A stretch of 54,896 bases of DNA, from NCBI GenBank assembly GCA_028688955.1, contig JAQTXD010000015.1:1-54896 (forward strand), read 5' to 3'. Origin of the DNA: Desulfuromonadaceae bacterium. Lineage in GTDB: Bacteria > Desulfobacterota > Desulfuromonadia > Geobacterales > Pseudopelobacteraceae. The translations under genes were made by a program, and so were the position numbers. This document shows positions 29,310-39,123 of the stretch, piece by piece. Below the pieces are notes generated by a model. That model did no database searches and had not been told where the DNA came from. It was given only the letters and a program-made list of their open reading frames with translations. Numbering within the stretch: the first letter of the stretch is position 1; each line of letters starts with the position of its first letter.

Positions 29310-30317
29310 ATGCGAATATTGGTAACTGGAGCGGCCGGTTTTGTTGGTTTTCATCTTTCACAGCGATTGTTGAGTCAGGGTGTTGAAGTCGTAGGGGTTG
29401 ATAACCTCAATGACTATTATGACGTGAATCTGAAACGGGCGAGACTCTCACAATTGGAAGGGCGTGCGGGCTTTACCTTTCGGACGTTGGATCTTGCCGA
29501 TAGGGAGGCTATGACCTCACTCTTCTCCGAAATAAATTTTAGTGTGGTAGTAAATCTTGGTGCACAAGCCGGAGTGCGCTATTCGATTAAGAACCCAAAT
29601 GCATATATCGATAGCAATCTGGTTGGGTTCGGTAATGTACTGGAAGGTTGTCGGCACAATAATGTCAAGCATCTTGTCTATGCTTCATCCAGTTCAGTAT
29701 ATGGTGCTAATACCAAGATGCCTTTTTCGGTACATCATAATGTAGATCATCCGGTCTCTCTTTACGCTGCCACCAAAAAAGCCAATGAATTGATGGCCCA
29801 CACATATTCCAGTCTATACAATCTTCCCACAACTGGATTACGTTTTTTTACCGTGTATGGTCCGTGGGGCCGTCCTGATATGGCATATTTCTCTTTTACC
29901 AAAGCGATATTGGAAGGCAAACCGATTGATGTCTATAATAATGGCAATATGAAACGTGATTTTACCTACATTGATGACATAGTAGAGGGTCTTGTTCGAG
30001 TTATTGATCGTATTCCAATTCCAAACTCAGAGTGGCGGAGTGATAATCCTGATCCGGGTACTAGTTATGCCCCCTATCGGATTTATAATATTGGCAACAA
30101 TAACCCAGTGGAGTTACTTCGTTTCATTGAGGTAATGGAGGAGTGCCTGGGGAAAATGGCCGTTAAAAACTACATGCCGATTCAGGCCGGAGACGTTCCT
30201 GCAACGTTTGCCGATGTTGATGATCTTATCCGGGATGTGGGCTTCAGGCCGGAAACAAGTATAGAAAAAGGAATGGGAATGTTTATTGAGTGGTATAAAG
30301 GATATTATGGGGTCTGA
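29310..30317 (+). CDS. NAD-dependent epimerase, probable UDP-glucuronate 4-epimerase
   Basis: 335 residues of the extended short-chain dehydrogenase type: [16 protein letters not shown] at the N-terminus, the [16 protein letters not shown] motif that marks UDP-glucuronate 4-epimerases (CapI/LspL-like), catalytic Tyr142 and Lys146 in [11 protein letters not shown], then [15 protein letters not shown] and [12 protein letters not shown]. The subgroup assignment rests on these motifs and on the ugd gene immediately upstream. Would make UDP-galacturonate in the cytoplasm. GAGG lies 9 nt before the ATG. Confidence 0.93.
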   Translation: MRILVTGAAGFVGFHLSQRLLSQGVEVVGVDNLNDYYDVNLKRARLSQLEGRAGFTFRTLDLADREAMTSLFSEINFSVVVNLGAQAGVRYSIKNPNAYIDSNLVGFGNVLEGCRHNNVKHLVYASSSSVYGANTKMPFSVHHNVDHPVSLYAATKKANELMAHTYSSLYNLPTTGLRFFTVYGPWGRPDMAYFSFTKAILEGKPIDVYNNGNMKRDFTYIDDIVEGLVRVIDRIPIPNSEWRSDNPDPGTSYAPYRIYNIGNNNPVELLRFIEVMEECLGKMAVKNYMPIQAGDVPATFADVDDLIRDVGFRPETSIEKGMGMFIEWYKGYYGV

Positions 30318-30387
30318 AATATCTTCATTTTTATTGAATCTTGGAATTAATGTTTTACTGTTTGCAATATTTTTTTAGGACCTAAGC

Positions 30388-32985
30388 ATGAAAACTACCG
30401 AAATTTTAATTTCAGAGACTATCGGGATTGCAAGAGAACGAGAGTTCGTCCGGGTAGGGGTACCATGTGCGATTGGGTCGTTCAAAAGTACTGAAGGACT
30501 GCAATTGATGTCTCCCGCTGATAAGGCACAGCCTGTTCAGTTTACCATTCTCAAAAAATGGCACGATGGCAGTGTCAAATGGCTGTTGCTTGACTTTGCT
30601 GCGACTGTTCCAGCACATGAACAGGTAGAGTATCACCTGGCTAATGTGAATGATCACCCACCATCACTTGCAAGCCACATTTCGATTCTGAAAAATTCTG
30701 ATCTTTGGCTGGTGGCAACCGGTTCAGCAGAGTTTGTCATAGATGCCAAAGTGTTCCGGCCATTCGCGCAGGTTCTGGTGAATAAGCAGAATGTTCTTGC
30801 TTCTGGAGGTTCCTCCTGTCTGCTGAGTTTGGTTGAGAATGATCTGACCCCTGTAGTTGAGAGCATCAGCACGGAGACAGAAGGGTCGCTTCGCACAATT
30901 ATCCGCCTGGAAGGTCATTTTGGTCCCAATCAGAACACACCACCACGGTTTGTCTGCCGTCTCCATTTCTTTGCCAACTCTGCCCATGTGCAGGTTGAAC
31001 TGACACTAATAAATCCACGTGCTGCGACTCATCCCGGTGGACTGTGGGATTTGGGAGATAGCGGCTCACTGCTGTTTAAAGAGTTATCATTGCAGCTTCA
31101 TCTGGCTGGTCCTTCCGGAAAGGGTCGGATTCACTGTTCACATGAACCAGGTCTGTCTTCGCTTCAGTTCACTCAAGCCAGCGGTATGCGGATATATCAG
31201 GAGTCCAGCGGTGGCACGAACTGGAACAGTCCGGTTCATCGCACCCGTGATGGTGATGTGCATCTACGTTATAGCGGTTATGAAATCACGGCTGACGGGA
31301 CCCGTTCGGCAGCAGGAAAACGTGCCACTCCGCTTGTCTGGTGCGGAGATGGTGAAACCGGTGTCGCAGCAGTTATGCCTTATTTCTGGCAGGAATTTCC
31401 CAAAGCATTTTCAGTAAATGCAGATGGCTTGAAAGTTGAACTGTTCCCCGCTCCATCTTCTGACCTCCATGAACTTCAGGGAGGTGAACAGAAAACAACT
31501 CTGTTGTATCTTGATTTTGCCGCTTCTCCGGATGGCCTTATGTGGGCACGTTCTCCGCTGGCTGCTGTACCCACTCCGGATACCTGCCGCAACTCCGGTG
31601 TATTTGGTGACCTTCCGCCAACTCCGGGTGAATCACCACACGTGGATCTGGTTGATGAATTTTTGAGCGTTGAAGAGCTGCTCTCCAAGCGGGAAGCTGT
31701 CGATGAATATGGCTGGCGTAATTTTGGTGAGCTCTATGCGGATCACGAGGCGGTCAACCATACCGGCCCTCAGCCGTTTGTCTCACATTACAACAACCAG
31801 TATGACGGGATCGGCGGCTTGTACCGGAAGTTTCTGGCCACCGGAAATCCGCACTGGGGGAAATTGGCTGCTGACCTGGCACGTCACGTCCGCGATATCG
31901 ACCTGTATCATACCGAAAGAGACCGTGAAGAATACAATCAGGGAATACATTGGCATACGGATCACTATGTAGACGCGGGGCTGTCAACCCATCGCTCCTG
32001 TTCAAGGGAGCATCTGAAGGTCAAAGACCCCCGTTTTTGCGGTGGAGGACCAGGGGCTGAACACTGTTACTCGACAGGTCTGTTACTGCACTATTTTCTT
32101 AACGGGGATCCAGCGTTCCGTAGCGCGGTCATCAACATGGCAGAGTGGGGACAGATTTCCCTGACCGGGCCACGCACAGTTCTCGCAGTAATCAAGAAAA
32201 GCATCGCCTATGTGAAACAGCTTTGTGCGCTTGACCCAGCCAATCGGCCGATGTTTCCGCTATATCCGTTTACCCGTGGTACAGGGAATGTGATAACCGC
32301 CTCCCTGGATGCCTTTGAAGTATCAGGTGATCGAAAATATCTGACGTGGATTGAAGAGGTTATTCAGAATACTATTCATCCAAATGATGACATTGACGCC
32401 CGGAATTTATTGAATGCAGAAGCGGCCTGGTCGTACACCGTGCTGCTTGGTGCAATTGCAAAATATATTGAGAAGAAAGTCTCTCTTGCCGAGTTCGATG
32501 GGGCCTTTGAATATGCGAAAGAGTCGTTTCTGACCTATACAAAATGGATGAGTCAACATGAATACCCCTATCTGGATAAACCGGAAATTCTGGAATATCC
32601 TAACGAAACCTGGGCAGCACAGGATCTCCGTAAAAGTGTCATTTTTCATTATGCCGCCAGATACGGGGGATCTCAGATGAGAGAAAGATATCTTGAACGT
32701 TCCCGCCATTTCTTTGAAACGGCCCGGCTGCAGTTACAGCAACGACCTACCAGCAAGTTGACACGCCCGATTGTATTGATGCTGCAGAATGGCTGGATCG
32801 GATCTGAACTTGACTCTGTCAAAGAGTTGCCTGTTACCACAACCAAGGTGGCGAATATCACTGGGAAACCAACGCCCCGTTTAACATTCGGTTCTGTTGT
32901 GTCCCGCATTGTTTTTGAATTGATACGGGCAGTAAAAGAAACGTCGCTCCAGCGGGAACGTGCCTGGCTTCGGGCAAGGATGTAA
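30388..32985 (+). CDS. Exo-rhamnogalacturonan-lyase-like protein (PcRGLX/YetA family)
   Basis: 865 residues, complete, with AGGA 7 nt before the ATG. The N-terminal beta region (EFVRVGVPCAIGSFKSTEGL, VKWLLLDFAATVPAHEQVEY) resembles the RIFT-barrel domain of PcRGLX/YetA-like proteins. A central beta-sandwich follows, then a C-terminal alpha/alpha-toroid marked by HYNNQYDGIGGLYRKFLATG, HWHTDHYVDAG and GGGPGAEHCYSTGLLLHYFL. The family includes the PL26 rhamnogalacturonan exolyase of Penicillium, cleaving rhamnose-galacturonate chains (family identification by motif recall). No signal peptide is visible, so it appears cytoplasmic, which is odd for a polymer-degrading enzyme. It follows the UDP-GalA genes and precedes a GT4. 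It may trim or edit lipid-linked EPS, or act on uronate oligomers. Confidence 0.7.
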   Translation: MKTTEILISETIGIAREREFVRVGVPCAIGSFKSTEGLQLMSPADKAQPVQFTILKKWHDGSVKWLLLDFAATVPAHEQVEYHLANVNDHPPSLASHISILKNSDLWLVATGSAEFVIDAKVFRPFAQVLVNKQNVLASGGSSCLLSLVENDLTPVVESISTETEGSLRTIIRLEGHFGPNQNTPPRFVCRLHFFANSAHVQVELTLINPRAATHPGGLWDLGDSGSLLFKELSLQLHLAGPSGKGRIHCSHEPGLSSLQFTQASGMRIYQESSGGTNWNSPVHRTRDGDVHLRYSGYEITADGTRSAAGKRATPLVWCGDGETGVAAVMPYFWQEFPKAFSVNADGLKVELFPAPSSDLHELQGGEQKTTLLYLDFAASPDGLMWARSPLAAVPTPDTCRNSGVFGDLPPTPGESPHVDLVDEFLSVEELLSKREAVDEYGWRNFGELYADHEAVNHTGPQPFVSHYNNQYDGIGGLYRKFLATGNPHWGKLAADLARHVRDIDLYHTERDREEYNQGIHWHTDHYVDAGLSTHRSCSREHLKVKDPRFCGGGPGAEHCYSTGLLLHYFLNGDPAFRSAVINMAEWGQISLTGPRTVLAVIKKSIAYVKQLCALDPANRPMFPLYPFTRGTGNVITASLDAFEVSGDRKYLTWIEEVIQNTIHPNDDIDARNLLNAEAAWSYTVLLGAIAKYIEKKVSLAEFDGAFEYAKESFLTYTKWMSQHEYPYLDKPEILEYPNETWAAQDLRKSVIFHYAARYGGSQMRERYLERSRHFFETARLQLQQRPTSKLTRPIVLMLQNGWIGSELDSVKELPVTTTKVANITGKPTPRLTFGSVVSRIVFELIRAVKETSLQRERAWLRARM

Positions 32986-33140
32986 TAGACTGAAGCTGAA
33001 AGAATGTTTTGCTCCAGGATTTCTCTGAATTAGATGCTTGAGAGTCAAAAGTCAAAGTCAGCGCCATTTCTTTTGGTTTTGAAATTTTTGGTTATCGCAG
33101 TAATCAAAAGGCTGAAAATGGTTGTAATTGGCACTGAGAA

Positions 33141-34313
33141 GTGAAGAACGCTGCCGTAAAACCAGCAAATAGTGGAGATCACGTTTTGACAATATCTGTC
33201 CCGCAAGCCAAACCACCAAAAATTCTTCATGTTATTATTTCTATGTCGATGGGTGGAGCTGAAACACTTGTGTACAACATGGTTAAGCATTCTTCTTTTG
33301 CAAGTAATCGACCGGTTGTCTGCTGTTTAAAGTCCGTTGGCACTCTTGGTGAAAAACTCAAAGAGGAAGGGTTCACTGTTTATAACCATTCCAGTGGTGC
33401 AGGGACAGACTGGAGTCTGATTGGTTGGATTCGTGATATCATTCGTACGGAAAAAATAGATGTTGTCCATGCACACCAATATCCTGCCTTCTTTTCTGCG
33501 GTACCCGCGGCATTTCTAGCTGGTCGTACCAAAGTTGTCTATACCGAGCATGGCCGTCTCTTCCCGGACGAGCCCCATTGGAAACGACGTCTGGTTAATC
33601 CTCTGCTTGCAGCAATGACGAGCCACATTGTTTCGATTTCGTCCAGCACCGCTGCCGCCATGGCTGATATTGACAATTTACCCCGTAACAGAATCCAAAT
33701 CATTAACAACGGTGTCGATTTCAGCCGGATGAACCCGGCCATTGACCGGGAAGCGAAGAAACGGGAATTGGGGATTGGTGTGTCGTGCAAAGTGATCGGC
33801 ACTGCAGCCCGGCTTGAGGGAATAAAAAATATTCCTATGATGTTGCGGTCTTTCAAACAGGTGCTTTCAAAGATTCCTGATACCTGTCTGATGATAGCGG
33901 GGGATGGTTCTCAAGCAGAGAATCTGAAAGCCCTCGCAGTTGAATTGGGGATACAGGAACGAGTCAAATTTATAGGTTTACGATTTGATATGCCGGAAAT
34001 TTATCGGGTAATGGATGTTTTCTTGCTGACTTCTTTTACCGAAGGAATCTCTGTTACATTGATTGAAGCGATGGCAAGTGATGTGCCAGCAGTTGTGACT
34101 GATGTGGGTGGGAATCCTGAAGTCATTATAAATCAGGAAACCGGTTATTTGGTTCCATTAGATAATTGTGTATTGTTAGCGGATCGTATTGTTTGCCTCT
34201 TGACGGACTCAACGAATGCTGGGCAAATTGCTACTAATGCACATAAAAGGGCAATTGAGCAATTTTCATTTGATGTAATGATGATCAAATATTTAGCATT
34301 GTATGAACAGTGA
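33141..34313 (+). CDS. Family 4 glycosyltransferase
   Basis: 390 residues from a GTG start with poor ribosome site; the family N-terminus KILHVIISMSMGGAETLVYN begins near residue 28, so a later start is possible but must precede it. GT-B fold: acceptor domain with VVHAHQYPAFFSAVPAA and VVYTEHGRLFPDE, donor domain with GTAARLEGIKNIPMMLRSFK, MIAGDGSQAENLKALA and the retaining-enzyme E-x7-E motif in TEGISVTLIEAMASDVPAVV. Cytoplasmic EPS glycosyltransferase, sugar unknown. It follows 155 bases of non-coding sequence and stands at the edge of the AT-rich part. Confidence 0.92.
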   Translation: MKNAAVKPANSGDHVLTISVPQAKPPKILHVIISMSMGGAETLVYNMVKHSSFASNRPVVCCLKSVGTLGEKLKEEGFTVYNHSSGAGTDWSLIGWIRDIIRTEKIDVVHAHQYPAFFSAVPAAFLAGRTKVVYTEHGRLFPDEPHWKRRLVNPLLAAMTSHIVSISSSTAAAMADIDNLPRNRIQIINNGVDFSRMNPAIDREAKKRELGIGVSCKVIGTAARLEGIKNIPMMLRSFKQVLSKIPDTCLMIAGDGSQAENLKALAVELGIQERVKFIGLRFDMPEIYRVMDVFLLTSFTEGISVTLIEAMASDVPAVVTDVGGNPEVIINQETGYLVPLDNCVLLADRIVCLLTDSTNAGQIATNAHKRAIEQFSFDVMMIKYLALYEQ

Positions 34314-34357
34314 GGGGTAGAGTTTATTGTAAATATAGTTTGTCCTAGGTATCCATC

Positions 34358-35728
34358 ATGAGAATAGTATTTCTAAAAATACTTTATCCGCTACTCGCAC
34401 TTAGCAGTTTCATAAATCCATTTTACGGAGTGATTTACTATACATTTATATCAGTTATCCGTCCCGAACAGTTAACATATGGCACATCATCAATTTCCGG
34501 AATTTTTGCAATAGCCATCGTTTCATTATTTGTTGCGTCTTTGGTGAAAGGTGAGAGTCTTTTAGCCTCACTTAAAACAGCATTTTTCAAGAATTATTTT
34601 GGCTTCATAGGTGCGCTTTGTATTTCAACACTGATTAGTCCATATACAGATTTTACTGAAAGTATGGGAAGTATTTATTATCTAAGTACCATCCTCCAGG
34701 TTATGGTTTTCTGTCTTTGTCTTTATGCCGTTTTGCTACGTCTTGTCGACATTGAAATACAGCGTTATGTTAAGTTGACAGTGGCATTTTTCCTCTTTAT
34801 GGCTTTGTGGGGAGTTGATCAAAATATTAGAGGAAACGCGTTAGTCGAAGGACTTTTTGGGACTTCAATTATTGATCGATGTGCAATTACCGGTGTCTTT
34901 GTTCTTTATTTACCTGTTAGTATATATTTCATAAATAAAAAGGACCGGATTCAAAAGCTATTTGGTTTCATTTGTTTCTTAATCTTCATGCTCCTCATTA
35001 TGCTAACACAATCCAGGGCAGGTTTTCTTGGTGTGTGTGTGACAGCAATGGCAGTCTTTTATTTTTCAAGACGAAAGCTACTGTTAGTTTCAATTTCGGC
35101 AATTTTATTATTAATCACAATACCATTTATACCGGATGAATATGTAAACCGTATTGGAGAAATTAAATCACAGGATGTGCAAGGCGATGACCTGACAGAC
35201 TATTCATCTGCATCCCGACTACTTCTCTGGAAAGTTGGTGCCATGGTATTTGCAAGCAACCCGATACTTGGTGTTGGTAATATGAATTTTTCAAAAGGTA
35301 GTGTAAAGCAAGCTTCTATCGTTGCTACTAATATCAATCAAGGGTTGTTTGATTATACGTTTGGTGTTGATGGTAAAAAAGGGCTTTCGCATACACACAA
35401 CACTTATTTGAATATTCTAGTAGAGGGTGGGATACTTTCTGCAATTCCGTATTTTCTACTTTACCTGTCTCCGTTGTGGTACGGTTTCAAACTTAATCGT
35501 AAATATAAAGGGCAGAATATTGAACGGTTAGATCTTATAAATATGTTGAATTGCGGTATTCTTGGTTTTATGGTGACAGCTTTTTTTGCGAACCTAATAC
35601 TAATTGATTACATTTATTGGAATCTGACACTTTCCTATTTTCTCTCACATAGTTTTGAAGTTCATTTAAATACCTTAACAATCCAAGAATCTAAAGCACT
35701 TGATGAGGCAGTTGTCTTGCAAAATTGA
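34358..35728 (+). CDS. O-antigen-ligase-like membrane protein (XrtA O-glycosylation ligase type)
   Basis: 456 residues with about ten hydrophobic helices. The N-terminus, FINPFYGVIYYTFISVIRPE, resembles the exosortase-A associated putative O-glycosylation ligases (TIGR03097). The large periplasmic loop (about 270-370) carries GVGNMNF and the HTHNTYLNILVEGG motif typical of Wzy_C proteins. It either polymerises EPS repeats or transfers glycan to an acceptor in the periplasm. AT-rich codon use distinguishes it from the core genes. No separate dedicated Wzy is obvious, so this may be the polymerase of the locus (inference). Confidence 0.8.
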   Translation: MRIVFLKILYPLLALSSFINPFYGVIYYTFISVIRPEQLTYGTSSISGIFAIAIVSLFVASLVKGESLLASLKTAFFKNYFGFIGALCISTLISPYTDFTESMGSIYYLSTILQVMVFCLCLYAVLLRLVDIEIQRYVKLTVAFFLFMALWGVDQNIRGNALVEGLFGTSIIDRCAITGVFVLYLPVSIYFINKKDRIQKLFGFICFLIFMLLIMLTQSRAGFLGVCVTAMAVFYFSRRKLLLVSISAILLLITIPFIPDEYVNRIGEIKSQDVQGDDLTDYSSASRLLLWKVGAMVFASNPILGVGNMNFSKGSVKQASIVATNINQGLFDYTFGVDGKKGLSHTHNTYLNILVEGGILSAIPYFLLYLSPLWYGFKLNRKYKGQNIERLDLINMLNCGILGFMVTAFFANLILIDYIYWNLTLSYFLSHSFEVHLNTLTIQESKALDEAVVLQN

Positions 35729-35803
35729 ACTGGTCATCAATGCTCGTTGAATGAACTTGAAAGTAGATATTTGATTTACACCGTTTTTTCAGGGGGTAAT
35801 TAT

Positions 35804-37423
35804 ATGCTAATACAAAATGATCAGTTTAATATTGGTCACATCTGCACACAACTCCAGTGCGAACTTGGCCATGCGGACAGAATTGCCATGCGATGGATTG
35901 ATGCTCAAAACTCGCGAACTGACTTTACATTTGGCGACTTGGAGCGCCACAGCAATCGATTTGCCAATGCTCTTTCTGCACTAGATGTTGGTAAAGGCGA
36001 CGTGTTCTTTACGTTTCTACCTAAAATGCCGGAGCAGTTTTTTGCCTTTCTTGGCACTCTAAAAATTCAGGCTGTGTGCGGGACTCTATTTTCAAATTTT
36101 GGTGAAGATGCACTGCTAGACCGTCTCGGTGATTCTGGTGCGGTAGGGATTATCACTCGCAAAAGTTTGTATAAGAAAGTTGCCCGTATTCGAGGGAAGC
36201 TTCCGGCACTGCGGTTTGTCATTCTCGTAGATGGTGACGACGACCAGTCTGCAGGAGTGTACAGCTATGCGCGAATAATGGCTGAAGCAAGTGATTCCTT
36301 TGATACGCAGCCGACTTCAGTCGAGACCCCCTCCGTTCTACATTATACTTCCGGTTCTACCGGCAAACCGAAAGGAGTACTTCATCGCCACGGTAGTCTC
36401 GTCAGCCAGAAAGCGACAACCGAGGGCGTTCTGGGCCTCACAGAAAACGATATTTACTGGTGTACGGCAGATCAGGGGTGGGTGACCGGAACTTCTTATG
36501 GCATTATCGGTCCCTGGAGCCTTGGAGTAACCCAGATTCATTATGGCGGTGGCTATGATGCTCAGGCATGGATGGAGCTATTGGCCGCAGAGAAGATTAC
36601 CGTCTGGTATTCTGCGCCCACTGCGTTACGCATGCTGATGAGAGAAGATGAACGCATTTTTTCCGAAGCTGACTTGTCGTCCCTCCGTTCAATTTTCAGT
36701 GTGGGCGAACCGCTAAACCCTGAGGTGATCTTGTGGAGTCAGCGCTTATTGAAACGAGATATTTATGACACCTGGTTTCAAACGGAAACCGGCGCGATTA
36801 TGATTCCAAATCGGCCGGGGATCCCGATTCGACCTGGTTCAATGGGAAAGCCGTTTGAGGGTATTGAACCGGCAATTCTGGCTGACGATGGGACAGCGGT
36901 TGCGGATGGCGAGCAAGGCAATCTTTGTCTTAAGGCTGGCTGGCCCTCAATGTTTGTGACCTATCTGAACAACGAATCGGCCTATAACTCCAAGTTTAAA
37001 AACGGCTGGTATTATACCGGAGATACTGCCCGTCGGGATAGTGATGGCTATTACTGGTTTATGGGGCGGAGTGATGATGTTATAAATACCGCCGGCCATC
37101 TGATCAGCCCATTTGAAGTAGAAAGCGCCCTATTGGAAGTTGAGGAAGTTGCAGAGTCTGGGGTAATCGGCGCACCAGATGAGCTGCTTTTCGAAAAAGT
37201 TGTCGCGTTTGTTCAATTACATGATCGTTACCAGCCGAGTAAAGACTTGGAGATCAAGATTCGCCTGCACGTCTCAAATCGTGCTTCAAGTATAGCAACA
37301 CCTCAGGACATTATTTTTTGTGATGGCATTCCTAAAAACAAAAGTGGAAAAATTATGCGCCGGGTACTTAAAGCTCGCTATTTAGGAGAAGATCCCGGTG
37401 ACACCTCAACCTTGGAGATATAA
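35804..37423 (+). CDS. AMP-forming acyl ligase (acetyl-CoA-synthetase-like)
   Basis: 539 residues from ATG 35804, preceded by GGGGG at 8 nt; an in-frame ATG at 35747 has no such site. ANL-superfamily motifs: YTSGSTGKPKG at 171-181, the adenylate-contacting DTWFQTETGAI, WYYTGDTARRDSDGYYWFMG and the C-terminal catalytic Lys516 in KNKSGKIMRR. By eye the middle (WCTADQGWVTGTSYGIIGPW) is closest to acetyl/propionyl-CoA synthetases. An acyl carrier protein gene starts one base after its stop, so it may load an acyl group on that protein as DltA loads D-alanine on DltC. Substrate unknown. Confidence 0.9.
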   Translation: MLIQNDQFNIGHICTQLQCELGHADRIAMRWIDAQNSRTDFTFGDLERHSNRFANALSALDVGKGDVFFTFLPKMPEQFFAFLGTLKIQAVCGTLFSNFGEDALLDRLGDSGAVGIITRKSLYKKVARIRGKLPALRFVILVDGDDDQSAGVYSYARIMAEASDSFDTQPTSVETPSVLHYTSGSTGKPKGVLHRHGSLVSQKATTEGVLGLTENDIYWCTADQGWVTGTSYGIIGPWSLGVTQIHYGGGYDAQAWMELLAAEKITVWYSAPTALRMLMREDERIFSEADLSSLRSIFSVGEPLNPEVILWSQRLLKRDIYDTWFQTETGAIMIPNRPGIPIRPGSMGKPFEGIEPAILADDGTAVADGEQGNLCLKAGWPSMFVTYLNNESAYNSKFKNGWYYTGDTARRDSDGYYWFMGRSDDVINTAGHLISPFEVESALLEVEEVAESGVIGAPDELLFEKVVAFVQLHDRYQPSKDLEIKIRLHVSNRASSIATPQDIIFCDGIPKNKSGKIMRRVLKARYLGEDPGDTSTLEI

Positions 37424-37424
37424 T

Positions 37425-37664
37425 ATGACAACAATAGAAACACTAAATCAGATTTTTTGTATGGTCTTTGATGACGACAGCATCAAGATTCAGCCAGATA
37501 TGACAGCAAATGATGTTGATGGTTGGGACTCCCTTTCACATGTTAATTTGATAACCACTATTGAAGCAAAATTCAATATTCGCTTCTCCCAAAAGGAACT
37601 ACTTAAACAGCGTAATGTGGGTAATTTGGTCGCAGATATTGATAGGAAGCTTACCGAACAATAG
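37425..37664 (+). CDS. Acyl carrier protein
   Basis: 79 residues from ATG 37425, one base after the ligase stop; a longer reading from 37398 would overlap that gene. Four-helix carrier fold with the 4'-phosphopantetheine attachment site GWDSLSHV (Ser36), then ITTIEAKFNIRF and QRNVGNLVADI. A dedicated carrier between an adenylating enzyme and an MBOAT acyltransferase suggests it carries the activated acyl group to the membrane, analogous to DltC. It requires a phosphopantetheinyl transferase encoded elsewhere. Confidence 0.92.
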   Translation: MTTIETLNQIFCMVFDDDSIKIQPDMTANDVDGWDSLSHVNLITTIEAKFNIRFSQKELLKQRNVGNLVADIDRKLTEQ

Positions 37665-39110
37665 ATGACTTTTACCTCACTTTCTTTTTTTATATTCCTT
37701 CCAATTGTTTATCTGGTCTTTCATTTTACCGTAGACCATTGGCGTTGGTTGGTGTTGCTTGTTGCCAGCTATGGATTTTACGCAACATTCAAAGCACCAT
37801 ACCTACTCGCCGTACTTTTCTTGGTAACTCTTGTTAGTTATACCTGTGGTTTGCGCATTGGTTCTCAACAAGATGAAGCAGGTCGAAAACGCTGGCTTCA
37901 GATAGGAATAATTACTTGCATAGTCATTTTGGCACTTCTCAAATATCTTCCCATTTTAGAGACGCAAGCTAATACACTTCTCGGACTGAACAGTTCACTA
38001 ACTAAAACTGTAATTAGCATTGGCGTGTCCTATTTTTCCTTTCAGGCAATTTCATATCTTGCCGATGTTTATCTTGAAATTGAAGAACCGGAAAAACATT
38101 TAGGGTATTATTCGCTCTATATGGCATTTTTCCCGAAGTTGCTTCAAGGACCAATTGAGAGGGCTGGCGACTTACTGCCGCAACTAAAGAAATCGTACCA
38201 ATTCGACTACCATTCTTTTTGTTCTGGATTGATCCTGATCACTTGGGGGCTGTTTAAGAAAGTAGTAGTTGCCGATCGATTTGCTATTTGTGCGGATCAG
38301 GTCTTCAACAATATCCACACCTACAATGGCTTATCATTGTTTATTGGCACGTATGCTTATGCGTTTCAGATTTTTTTTGATTTTTCTGCTTATACCGATA
38401 TGGCTAGAGGGGTTGGGCGTATATTCGGCATCAACCTCACAGAAAACTTCAACAGTCCGTATCTTGCAACTTCTATCGCCGACTTTTGGAGAAGATGGCA
38501 TATTTCTTTCTCTCGTTGGATACTCGACTATATTTTTAAACCGTTGCAGCTGAGTTGGCGGAGCTGGGGACCTGCAGGAACAGCACTTGCATTAATCATT
38601 ACATTTTTCGTTTCTGGTGTTTGGCATGGGGCATCATGGGGCTTTGTTGTGTGGGGTATTCTACATGGTATGTATCTGGCTACATCCACCTTTTATAAGC
38701 CGTACCAAAAACGATTACATAAAATTTTGGGAATTGAAAAAACTAAAATATTGAAATTGTGGCAAGTCGTTCTAACCTTTAATTTGGTTAGCTTCACTTG
38801 GATATTCTTTAGGTCCGAAGGAATCAAGGAGAGTCTATATTTTATTCGAAATATGTTCTCTTTTAGTTCAGCAGAAGATGTTAGCGTTACAGATATTATA
38901 CAAAAACAAATATTGTTGGGTGTTGGTAAGCTTGAAATAATTATATTGGTTTTAGCCTTCGTGATAACAATTATTGTGAGCAGTTACAGAAATATTGATT
39001 TGCTGGCTAAACCCATCTGGGTTCGATGGCCTGCAATTTATGCACTATTGTTGAGCATATTTTTTCTGGGTAGTTATAAGACATCTTCTTTCATTTATTT
39101 TAAGTTTTAG
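37665..39110 (+). CDS. MBOAT O-acyltransferase (AlgI/DltB-like), copy 1
   Basis: 481 residues, starting on the base after the carrier stop. About ten to twelve membrane helices. MBOAT signatures: ISVGVSYFSFQAISYLADVY-like block around 125-140, LLQGPIERAGDLLPQL, FFDFSAYTDMARGVGRIFGI, DFWRRWHISFSRWILDY, and the catalytic His321 in SGVWHGASWGFVVWG. It should pass an acyl group across the inner membrane to a periplasmic acceptor, here probably EPS, working with the SGNH protein encoded 13 bases downstream, as AlgI does with AlgJ/X or DltB with DltD. Confidence 0.92.
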   Translation: MTFTSLSFFIFLPIVYLVFHFTVDHWRWLVLLVASYGFYATFKAPYLLAVLFLVTLVSYTCGLRIGSQQDEAGRKRWLQIGIITCIVILALLKYLPILETQANTLLGLNSSLTKTVISIGVSYFSFQAISYLADVYLEIEEPEKHLGYYSLYMAFFPKLLQGPIERAGDLLPQLKKSYQFDYHSFCSGLILITWGLFKKVVVADRFAICADQVFNNIHTYNGLSLFIGTYAYAFQIFFDFSAYTDMARGVGRIFGINLTENFNSPYLATSIADFWRRWHISFSRWILDYIFKPLQLSWRSWGPAGTALALIITFFVSGVWHGASWGFVVWGILHGMYLATSTFYKPYQKRLHKILGIEKTKILKLWQVVLTFNLVSFTWIFFRSEGIKESLYFIRNMFSFSSAEDVSVTDIIQKQILLGVGKLEIIILVLAFVITIIVSSYRNIDLLAKPIWVRWPAIYALLLSIFFLGSYKTSSFIYFKF

Positions 39111-39123
39111 GAGCATTTAGTAA

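Noticed and set aside
32986..33140. Possible hairpin TCAAAA...TTTTGA between the lyase-like gene and the GT4
   Set aside because: A-T only stem with interruptions and no T-run; not a credible terminator.
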